Source of the DNA: SIG575 sp964507395
Lineage (GTDB): Bacteria > Bacillota > Clostridia > Oscillospirales > Acutalibacteraceae
Reading direction: 5' to 3'
Length of the DNA stretch: 31,199 nucleotides
NCBI GenBank assembly: GCA_964507395.1
Contig: CAZDQE010000023.1
Span: forward strand, 1-31,199
The first letter of the stretch is position 1. The number at the start of each line of letters is the position of its first letter. The translations under genes and the position numbers were made by a program. Positions 24,122 to 31,199 of the stretch are shown here, piece by piece. Under the pieces are notes generated by a model. The model worked only from the letters and a program-made list of their open reading frames with translations. It was not told the DNA's origin and made no database searches.

Positions 24122-26374
24122 TTATAACATGCTTATCTGCTCTTCCGCTTCCCCTGCATCTTCTGCACTGAGGAGCATTCCGAGAGCAGGAAGATTTTTC
24201 GTTTTATATCTGTAAGGCTTTGCAAATTCTCCCTGCTTGTAATCTCTCACTTCATAGAGTTTCTGACCTTTTTTCAGAGTCATTACAGAAACACCGATTG
24301 TGTCCTTTGTGGTTTTTGGAGAAATTACACCTGTGTGGATAAGAAGATGTCTTCCTGCTGAGGAAATAAGAACAACTTCCTTATCCTCTTCGATATATTT
24401 CACACCGACTAAGGGAGACTTATCGCTGTAAGCCTTGATAAGCTTTTTACGGTTTGTCTTTGTTTCATAAGATTTAAGGTCTACCTTTGCAACCTTACCG
24501 TTTTCAAAGAAGAACATGACATAACCCTTGTAATCGGTTGTTGCAATCATGTGAATTGCAGTTTCGCCCTCTTCCATATCAAGACGTGAGCCAACAAATT
24601 CACCAAGGTTACTTGCCTTTGTTTCGTCAAAGTCGTTTGCTTTTGCTTTGTAAACCTGACATTTGTTTGTGAAGAAGAGAAGGTCTGTTTTGTTTGAGGT
24701 TTCAACCATCTTGATAACCTCATCACCTTCTTTGAGCTTATGCTCGCCTGAGCTTTTCTGCCATGAAAGAGGCAGAATTTTTTTGAAATAGCCTTCTCTT
24801 GTGAAGAAAAGAATAACAGGATAATCGGGAATTTCCTCCTCTTTCTCCTCAACCTCTTCCTCGTCAATGTAGATAATTTCGCTCTTTCTGTCCTGACCGT
24901 GCTTAGCGGCAACATCTTTCAGTTCTGCAACGATAAGTTTTTTAATCTTTTGCTTACTTGAGAGGATATCTTCAAGCAGTGCAATATTTTCTTCAAGATT
25001 TTCAATATCCTTGATTCTCTTGATAATATACTCTTTGTTCAGGTGGCGAAGCTTGATTTCTGCCACGTATTCTGCCTGAATCTTGTCGATACCGAAGCCA
25101 ATCATCAAATTGGGGACAACTTCTGCTTCTTCTTCTGTATTACGGATAATCTGAATTGCCTTGTCGATATCGAGCAGGATTTTTTCAAGACCTTTGAGAA
25201 GATGAAGCCTGTCCTTGCATTTCTGCAAATCAAATTCAAGACGGCGTCTGACACAGTCTGTTCTGAAATCAATCCATTCAAGGAGAATCTGTCTGACACC
25301 GAGAACTTTAGGCATTCCCTTGATAAGAACATTAAAGTTACAGGAGAATGTATCTTCAAGGGGCGTTGACTTAAAGAGCTTTGACATAAGCTTTTCAACA
25401 TCTGTGCCGCCCTTGACATCAATCGTGATTTTAAGACCTTTCTTGTCTGTTTCGTCACGGATATCCTTGATTTCCTTGAATGAGCCTTTTTTGACAAGCT
25501 CAATTATCTTTTCAATAATTGCTTCTGCCGTGGTTGTTGTGGGAATTTCGGTAATATCAATACACTTATTTGCTTTATCATAAATGTATTTTGAACGGAT
25601 TTTAACAGAACCGCGACCTGTTTCAAAAATGCTGTGAAGAGCATCTCTGTCATAAATCACCTGTGCACCGCCCACAAAATCGGGACATTTGAGGGTTTCA
25701 AACAAGTCCGCGTCGGGATTTTTAATAAGTGCAATTGTTGTATCGCAGATTTCACGAAGGTTGAATGAGCAGATGTTACTTGCCATACCAACAGCGATAC
25801 CAAGGTTAGCATTTGTAAGGATCGTAGGCACTGACACAGGGAACAAAAGAGGCTCCTGTGTTGTATTATCATAGTTTGGAACAAAGTCAACTGTGTTCTT
25901 GTCAATATCCTTGAAAAGCTCTGCAGCAAATGATGAGAGCTTCGCCTCAGTGTAACGTGATGCTGCGTACTGCATATTTTTTGAATACGCTTTACCGAAG
26001 TTACCTTTAGAGTCAACAAAGGGGTGCAAGAGTGATTCATTACCCTTTGAAAGACGGACCATTGTTTCGTAAATCGCCGCATCACCGTGGGGATTCAGCT
26101 TCATCGTAGCACCGACAATGTTTGCAGATTTTGTTCTGCCGCCTGTCAGAAGTCCCATTTTATACATTGTATAAAGGAGCTTTCTGTGAGAGGGTTTCAT
26201 GCCGTCAATTTCGGGAATTGCTCGAGAAACAATAACGCTCATGGCATAGGGCATATAGTTTTCTTCAAGAGTTTCTGTGATTTTCTGTTCAACAACAATA
26301 CCTGCACCTAAAATGTGTGCGTTGGGGTTAATATCTTCCGCCCCACGGTCAACTTCTTTTTTCTTTTTAGCCAT
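24122..26374 (-). CDS. parC: Topoisomerase IV/gyrase A-type subunit, ParC-like
   Basis: 750 residues. This subunit cuts and rejoins DNA in a type IIA topoisomerase together with the upstream ParE-like protein. Visible are SRAIPEIDGMKPSHRKLLY, the quinolone-region motif NPHGDAAIYETMVRLS (His96 to Ser109), and the catalytic Arg140-Tyr141 in AASRYTEAKL. A GyrA-type C-terminal box (QRRGGKG) was not found, so a ParC-like role is favoured, though it is divergent and could be called a second gyrase A. At the position of the quinolone-bridging Ser the residue is Ala99, while the acidic partner is Glu103. The ribosome binding site GAGGAGGTG overlaps the stop of the ParE-like gene, so the pair is coupled. 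Confidence 0.88.
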   Translation of the reverse strand: MAKKKKEVDRGAEDINPNAHILGAGIVVEQKITETLEENYMPYAMSVIVSRAIPEIDGMKPSHRKLLYTMYKMGLLTGGRTKSANIVGATMKLNPHGDAAIYETMVRLSKGNESLLHPFVDSKGNFGKAYSKNMQYAASRYTEAKLSSFAAELFKDIDKNTVDFVPNYDNTTQEPLLFPVSVPTILTNANLGIAVGMASNICSFNLREICDTTIALIKNPDADLFETLKCPDFVGGAQVIYDRDALHSIFETGRGSVKIRSKYIYDKANKCIDITEIPTTTTAEAIIEKIIELVKKGSFKEIKDIRDETDKKGLKITIDVKGGTDVEKLMSKLFKSTPLEDTFSCNFNVLIKGMPKVLGVRQILLEWIDFRTDCVRRRLEFDLQKCKDRLHLLKGLEKILLDIDKAIQIIRNTEEEAEVVPNLMIGFGIDKIQAEYVAEIKLRHLNKEYIIKRIKDIENLEENIALLEDILSSKQKIKKLIVAELKDVAAKHGQDRKSEIIYIDEEEVEEKEEEIPDYPVILFFTREGYFKKILPLSWQKSSGEHKLKEGDEVIKMVETSNKTDLLFFTNKCQVYKAKANDFDETKASNLGEFVGSRLDMEEGETAIHMIATTDYKGYVMFFFENGKVAKVDLKSYETKTNRKKLIKAYSDKSPLVGVKYIEEDKEVVLISSAGRHLLIHTGVISPKTTKDTIGVSVMTLKKGQKLYEVRDYKQGEFAKPYRYKTKNLPALGMLLSAEDAGEAEEQISML

Positions 26375-26388
26375 TTTCTCTCACCTCC

Positions 26389-28374
26389 TCAGTTCAGGTC
26401 TGTAATATCAAGGTATTTATAGCCGTCATTTGCGATATGGTCTTTTCTGCCCTGCAGGTTGTCACCAAGGAGCAAATCGAATGTATCAGCCATTTTCTGC
26501 ACGTCATCGGGCTCTACCTGAATAAGTCTTCTTGTTTTGGGATTCATCGTTGTCAGCCACATCATGTCAGGGTCGTTTTCACCAAGACCTTTTGAACGCT
26601 GAATTGTATATTTCTGATTGCCGATTTCCGCTAAAGCATCTGCCTTTTCTTTTTCAGTGTAAGCAAACCACACCTGATCCTTTGACTGAATTTCATACAG
26701 CGGCGATTCTGCAATAAACACCTTGTGAGCCTCAATAATTGAGGGCATAAGTCTGTAAATCATAGTGAGAATAAGTGTTCTTATCTGATAACCGTCAACA
26801 TCGGCATCGGTACAGATAATGACCTTGTTCCAGAGAAGGTTGTCCAGATTGAAGTTTGAAAGCTCCTTATGTTTCTTGGAATTGACTTCAACACCGCAAC
26901 CGAGAACTTTAATTAAGTCTGTGATAATTTCGCTTGAAAAAATCTTGTTATAGTCAGATTTCAGACAGTTGAGGATTTTACCGCGGACAGGAATAATAGC
27001 CTGGAACTGTGAGTCACGAGCCTGCTTACAGGCGCCGAGAGCTGAGTCACCTTCCACGATGAAGATTTCTCTTTCTTCAACGTCACGGCTTCGGCAGTCA
27101 ACAAACTTCTGAACTCTGTTTTTGAAATCGTTACTTGCTTTCAGAGTTTTCTTGAGAGTTGTTCTCGTAGCCTCTGCCTTAACACGGGAACGCATATTCA
27201 CGAGAACCTGGTCAGCGATTTTGTCTGCTTCCATTTTGTTCTCAATGAAATAAATTTCAAGCTGATGCTTGAAGAAATCTGTCATTGCATCCTGAATAAA
27301 TTTGTTGGTGATAGATTTCTTTGTCTGGTTTTCGTAAGATGTAAGAGTTGAGAATGAACTGATTACAAGAACAAGGCAGTCCTCAACATCCTGAAATGTG
27401 ATTTTCGGGTCAGTTTTTGTATATTTACCGTTCTGTTTGAGATAGTTGTCTATCTGATAAGTAAAGGCGTTTCTTACAGCCTTATCGGGCGCACCGCCAT
27501 GTTCAAGGAAGCTTGAGTTGTGGAAATACTCTTTAAGCTGTTTTTTATTTGAGAAACAGATTGACGCGTTGATTTTGACCTTATAATCACTTAAGTCTTC
27601 ACGGTCACGTCCGACTCTTTCTGCATGCCAGGTCTGGACACCGGTGAAAGCATCTTCTTCGCCTACATATTCCTTCACATAGTCCTCAATACCGTTTTCG
27701 TAGAGATATTCAAAGGTTTCAAAACCACGGGAAGTCTGATTTTTAAGGACAAATTTTATGTTGGCATTGACAACAGACTGTTTCTGCATTACTTCCTGAA
27801 AATATTCAAGAGGAATGTTTATATCAGTGAAAACCTCTAAGTCAGGGCGCCATTTGATACGCGTACCTGTGTTTCGTTTATTATAAGGCTCCTTGATAAG
27901 CTCGCTTGCGACTTCACCTTTCTTAAAGTGAATCTCATATCTGTGACCGCCGTAGAAAATTTCAGCATCCATATATTCTGAGGCGTACTGAGTGGAAGTC
28001 AGACCAAGTCCGTTCAGACCCAGAGAATATTCGTAGCTTCCGCCGTCTGAGTTTGTATCGTACTTACTGCCTGCATAAAGCTCACAGAAAACAAGCTCCC
28101 AGTTATAGCGTTTTTCTTTTTCGTTATAGTCAACAGGCAGACCTCGTCCGAAGTCCTGCACTTCAATTGAGCCGTCAAGGAATCGTGTCACGATAATTTT
28201 ATCGCCGTACCCTTCTCTTGCCTCGTCAATTGAGTTTGACAGAATTTCAAAAAAAGCGTGTTCACAGCCTTCAAGACCATTAGAGCCGAAAATAACTCCG
28301 GGACGGAGTCTGACTCTGTCGGCACCTTTAAGCTGAGAAATATTACTGTCATTATAAGTTGATTTTTTAGCCAT
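26389..28374 (-). CDS. parE: Topoisomerase IV/gyrase B-type ATPase subunit, ParE-like
   Basis: 661 residues from the ATG at 28374. GHKL ATPase motifs are in order: FFEILSNSIDEA (Glu43 and Asn47), VQDFGRGLPV (Asp74), GLNGLGLTSTQ and NTGTRIKWRPD. The TOPRIM part has IVEGDSALGACKQARD and CTDADVDGYQIRTLIL with the metal-binding acids. Sequence such as SNGLEGCEHAFFEIL differs from the standard gyrB, consistent with a second, ParE-like enzyme of Clostridia; the usual gyrA/gyrB would lie elsewhere. A TTG frame start at 28401 is possible, but AAGGA at 28386-28390 sits 11 nt before 28374. First gene of parE-parC-aldo/keto reductase, with a perfect promoter upstream. Confidence 0.88.
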   Translation of the reverse strand: MAKKSTYNDSNISQLKGADRVRLRPGVIFGSNGLEGCEHAFFEILSNSIDEAREGYGDKIIVTRFLDGSIEVQDFGRGLPVDYNEKEKRYNWELVFCELYAGSKYDTNSDGGSYEYSLGLNGLGLTSTQYASEYMDAEIFYGGHRYEIHFKKGEVASELIKEPYNKRNTGTRIKWRPDLEVFTDINIPLEYFQEVMQKQSVVNANIKFVLKNQTSRGFETFEYLYENGIEDYVKEYVGEEDAFTGVQTWHAERVGRDREDLSDYKVKINASICFSNKKQLKEYFHNSSFLEHGGAPDKAVRNAFTYQIDNYLKQNGKYTKTDPKITFQDVEDCLVLVISSFSTLTSYENQTKKSITNKFIQDAMTDFFKHQLEIYFIENKMEADKIADQVLVNMRSRVKAEATRTTLKKTLKASNDFKNRVQKFVDCRSRDVEEREIFIVEGDSALGACKQARDSQFQAIIPVRGKILNCLKSDYNKIFSSEIITDLIKVLGCGVEVNSKKHKELSNFNLDNLLWNKVIICTDADVDGYQIRTLILTMIYRLMPSIIEAHKVFIAESPLYEIQSKDQVWFAYTEKEKADALAEIGNQKYTIQRSKGLGENDPDMMWLTTMNPKTRRLIQVEPDDVQKMADTFDLLLGDNLQGRKDHIANDGYKYLDITDLN

Positions 28375-28431
28375 TCTTATGACAATCCTTTCAACATTCA
28401 AATACTACTAAATAAATATCCAATCCATTGT

Positions 28432-28460
28432 ATTATACACTACATGTTGTTTTTTGTCAA
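28432..28460 (-). promoter_or_regulatory. Perfect-consensus sigma-A promoter for parE-parC
   Basis: On the minus strand TTGACA (28455-28460), a 17-nt spacer and TATAAT (28432-28437): all twelve consensus bases with optimal spacing. It lies immediately after the folC terminator. Confidence 0.85.
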
Positions 28461-28476
28461 ATAAAGGAACACAAGA

Positions 28477-28515
28477 AAAGACCGCATTTCAGGACTCATC
28501 CGAAAGGCGGTCTTT
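28477..28515 (-). terminator. Terminator of valS-folC
   Basis: On the minus strand AAAGACCGC (28507-28515) pairs with GCGGTCTTT (28477-28485), extended by a CTTTC/GAAAT partial stem, and is followed by tcttgtgtt. It is 9 nt after the folC stop. Confidence 0.7.
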
Positions 28516-28523
28516 GACAATTT

Positions 28524-29771
28524 TTAAAGCTTTGTTTTCAGGTGTTCTCTGACCTCTGATGCAAGGTAAAGAGAGCCGCAGACTGCGATTAAATTATCCT
28601 TTGTAATTTCAAAGGCTTTGTCGACTGCTTCAAAAGGATTAGGCATTGCATAAACCTCACTGCAATATTTTTTGCAGATATCCGCAAGTTTATCTGCTTT
28701 CATAGCTCTTGGGTTTGAACACTCTGTTGCTATCATGATTCTCGCATTGGTTGAAAGATTTTTAACCGAAGAATCCACATCCTTATCTGCCATCATGCTG
28801 ACAACAACCGTGTTTTCCTCAAAAAGTGAAAGCACCTTTGACATCATCTCTGTTCCGCTTTCATTATGTCCCCCGTCAAGAACTAATTTTTTTGTGAGGA
28901 ACTCAACGCGTGCAGGCATTCTTGTACTGTCTATACCCTTTCTGATTGCTTCCTCATTTACACCTAACTGCATTGCAGTTTCAAGAGCTGTCAGCATATT
29001 ATAAATCTGATGCTCGCCGAAAAGATGAAGTGTGATTTCAATATCTTTATATTTTACCACTGTCTTTTCAAGGGTACATTCAACTATTTCAAGGTGTGAC
29101 AAATCGGGAACAACGAGAGTGTTGTTTCGTTCTTTGGTTGTTTCTCTGATTTTTCTGATAACCTCAAGTTCCTGCAAGGGGTATGCAACTGTAATTGAGT
29201 TTTCCTTGATAATTCCGCATTTCTGCTCGGCAATTTCCGTTAAAGTATTTCCGAGAACTTCCGTATGGTCAAAGGAAATTGAAGTGATGACAGATGCAAG
29301 AGGTTTTTCTATAACATTTGTTGAGTCAAGAAGTCCGCCGAGTCCTACTTCAAGAACAACGATGTCACATTTTTCCGCGTTATAATAATCAAATGCCATG
29401 GCAGTTATAATTTCAAACTCCGTGGGCTCAATCCCCTCAGAATTCAGTTCTGCCACGATTGGCTTGATTTTTCCTGTAAGTAAAGCCAGTTTTTCATGAG
29501 GTATCATTTCGCCGTCAATCTGAATTCTTTCACAGAAATCCACAATATACGGCGATGTAAAAAGTCCTGTTTTCTTCCCCTCTGCACGGAAAATTTCCGA
29601 AAGCATTGTTGAAACACTGCCCTTGCCATTTGTGCCTGCAACGTGAACAATCCGCAGATTTTTCTGCGGATTGCCAAGTTTCGTGAGCAATGCTTCAATA
29701 CGCTCCAGACCCGGCTTTGAGCCGAATTTCAGAAAGGAATGAATATATTCCAAAGCATTGTCGTAAGTCAT
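28524..29771 (-). CDS. folC: Folylpolyglutamate synthase / dihydrofolate synthase
   Basis: 415 residues, family length. It adds glutamate to folates (and possibly to dihydropteroate) using ATP, in the cytoplasm. Visible are the N-terminal YIHSFLKFGSKPGLERI, the P-loop HVAGTNGKGSVS, LFTSPYIVDFCERI, VLEVGLGGLLDSTN, ITSISFDHTEVLG and the C-terminal-domain motif LDGGHNESG. It starts 3 nt after the valS stop, a valS-folC pairing that is frequent in Firmicutes. Whether it has both activities cannot be read from sequence. Confidence 0.95.
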   Translation of the reverse strand: MTYDNALEYIHSFLKFGSKPGLERIEALLTKLGNPQKNLRIVHVAGTNGKGSVSTMLSEIFRAEGKKTGLFTSPYIVDFCERIQIDGEMIPHEKLALLTGKIKPIVAELNSEGIEPTEFEIITAMAFDYYNAEKCDIVVLEVGLGGLLDSTNVIEKPLASVITSISFDHTEVLGNTLTEIAEQKCGIIKENSITVAYPLQELEVIRKIRETTKERNNTLVVPDLSHLEIVECTLEKTVVKYKDIEITLHLFGEHQIYNMLTALETAMQLGVNEEAIRKGIDSTRMPARVEFLTKKLVLDGGHNESGTEMMSKVLSLFEENTVVVSMMADKDVDSSVKNLSTNARIMIATECSNPRAMKADKLADICKKYCSEVYAMPNPFEAVDKAFEITKDNLIAVCGSLYLASEVREHLKTKL

Positions 29772-29774
29772 AAT

Positions 29775-31199
29775 TTATACTCCGAGTGATGCGATACTTT
29801 CATCAAGCATCTTGATTTTTTCCGTAAGCTTTGCTGCAGCTTCTCTCTGACCTGCAACAACCTTTTCAGGTGCTTTTGCAACAAAGCCGGGATTGTTAAG
29901 CTTATTCATAACAAAGTCAAGGTCTTTCTGTGCTGTTGCACGCTCTTTTTCAAGTCTTGCCTTTTCAGCCTTGAAGTCTACAAGCTCATCCATGGGAATA
30001 AACATCTTTGCATCTGCAGTGATAATTGAAACTGCACCCTGAAGGTCGAAGTTTTCACCGACTGTAACGTCAGATGCACTTGCAAGTCTCTGCATGAATA
30101 CGCCTGCTTTTGAGAAAGTATCTTCAAAATCGCTTTCGATGTAGATGTGTGCTTTCTTTGAGGGCGGAACGTTCATTTCTGCTCGGCGGTTACGCACTGC
30201 ACGAACAGCATCCATTATTCTGCCCATTTCAGTTTCTTCTGTTTTGAAAACAAGGTTTTTGCTGAACTTGGGATATTCACTTATCATGATTGCTTCGCCG
30301 TCATGGGGAAGTGTCTGCCAGATTTCCTCTGTGATGAAAGGCATGAAGGGATGGAGAAGCTTGAGAATGTCAGTAAATACATAAACAAGCACTGCTCTTG
30401 CTGTTTTTGCACCTTCACCGCCTGCCTGAAGACGGATTTTTGCAATTTCAATGTACCAGTCGCAGAAGATGTCCCAGATGAAATCGTAAAGCTTCTGAAC
30501 TGCCATACCAAGCTCAAAGTTTTCAAGATTGTTTGTAACATCCTTCGCCAGATCATTGAGAAGGCTGAGAATCCATTTATCTTCAAGTGCTAAATCTTCG
30601 GGAATATGAGCTGAGGGCTCGTTTTCATCAAGATTCATGAGAATAAATCTTGCAGCATTCCAGAGTTTATTTGCAAAGTTACGGCTTGCTTCAACCTTAT
30701 CGTCCGAGAAACGCATATCGTTTCCGGGACTGTTACCTGTTGCGAGAGTAAATCTCAGTGCATCAGCGCCGTATTTGTCGATAATTTCAAGGGGGTCAAT
30801 ACCGTTACCGAGAGATTTTGACATCTTTCTGCCCTGAGCATCACGCACAAGACCGTGGATAAGAACATCGCTGAAGGGTTTTTCGCCCATGTATTCAAGG
30901 CCTGAGAAAATCATTCTTGAAACCCAGAATGTGATAATATCATAGCCTGTAACAAGTGTGCTTGTGGGATAGTAACGCTTAAGGTCTGTTGTTTCATCGG
31001 GCCAGCCGAGAGTTGAGAAGGGCCACAATGCAGATGAGAACCATGTATCAAGTGTGTCGGAGTCCTGAGCAACCTTGCCGCCGCATTTGGGGCATGAATC
31101 GGGAGCAGTTTTTGCAACTGTGATTTCACCGCAATCTTCGCAATAATATGCAGGGATTCTGTGACCCCACCAGAGCTGACGGGAAATACACCAGTCACG
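29775..31199 (-). CDS. valS: Valyl-tRNA synthetase, C-terminal part (cut by window edge)
   Basis: The open frame runs to the window edge (474 codons of a family near 880). It charges tRNA-Val with valine. The visible part starts with RDWCISRQLWWGHRIPAYYC, then a Cys-x2-Cys / Cys-x2-Cys zinc knuckle (CEDCGE..CPKCGG), DTWFSSALWPFSTLGWP, the KMSKSLGNGIDP catalytic loop, the anticodon-binding helical domain, and a C-terminal coiled-coil arm (FKAEKARLEKERATAQKDL) typical of ValRS. The HIGH motif and editing domain are outside the window. Any T-box leader would also lie outside. It is followed by folC after 3 nt. Confidence 0.96.
   Translation of the reverse strand, partial: RDWCISRQLWWGHRIPAYYCEDCGEITVAKTAPDSCPKCGGKVAQDSDTLDTWFSSALWPFSTLGWPDETTDLKRYYPTSTLVTGYDIITFWVSRMIFSGLEYMGEKPFSDVLIHGLVRDAQGRKMSKSLGNGIDPLEIIDKYGADALRFTLATGNSPGNDMRFSDDKVEASRNFANKLWNAARFILMNLDENEPSAHIPEDLALEDKWILSLLNDLAKDVTNNLENFELGMAVQKLYDFIWDIFCDWYIEIAKIRLQAGGEGAKTARAVLVYVFTDILKLLHPFMPFITEEIWQTLPHDGEAIMISEYPKFSKNLVFKTEETEMGRIMDAVRAVRNRRAEMNVPPSKKAHIYIESDFEDTFSKAGVFMQRLASASDVTVGENFDLQGAVSIITADAKMFIPMDELVDFKAEKARLEKERATAQKDLDFVMNKLNNPGFVAKAPEKVVAGQREAAAKLTEKIKMLDESIASLGV

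Overview
The window reads as low-GC Firmicutes DNA, most likely a gut Clostridia/Oscillospirales (Ruminococcus-like) genome. The grounds are a dockerin-bearing secreted protein with Cys-x2-Cys / GHT repeats, AT-rich intergenic DNA, strong AGGAGG ribosome binding sites and consensus sigma-A promoters. A run of exactly 100 Ns (3207-3306) marks a scaffold join, so this is a draft or metagenome-derived assembly. No rRNA, tRNA, CRISPR array, integrase or transposase was seen. Both window ends cut genes: fucI on the left and valS on the right.

Layout. (1) 1-5922, minus strand: a large dockerin surface protein broken by the assembly gap, then a separately promoted pair made of a ceramidase-like protein and L-fucose isomerase. 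(2) 6220-10373, plus strand: two coupled genes for an 'archerase'-type system, a fused double ASKHA activase with a DUF2229-type region and a partner related to the 2-hydroxyacyl-CoA dehydratase D component. (3) 10416-11465, minus: a metallophosphoesterase. (4) 11599-14828, plus: metF and metH, the folate/B12 methionine branch. They are followed by a separately promoted, extremely cysteine-rich protein (14955-15740). (5) 15781-18514, minus: queA, tgt and a small lipoprotein, the queuosine tRNA-modification operon. (6) 18667-21438, plus: asd, dapA and dapB (diaminopimelate/lysine). They are followed by an ECF-like sigma factor with a long C-terminal extension behind a cre-like palindrome. (7) 22979-31199, minus: valS and folC, then a perfect-consensus promoter driving a second-type topoisomerase pair (parE-like, parC-like) and a ferredoxin-type aldo/keto reductase.

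Most of the window is housekeeping metabolism: one-carbon/methionine, DAP, queuosine, tRNA charging, folate and DNA topology. The less understood parts are the two-gene activase system, the cysteine-rich protein, the ECF factor with its extension, the gapped repeat protein, and the ceramidase-like/fucose pair. All promoter, operator and terminator calls come from reading the sequence by eye; no database search was run.
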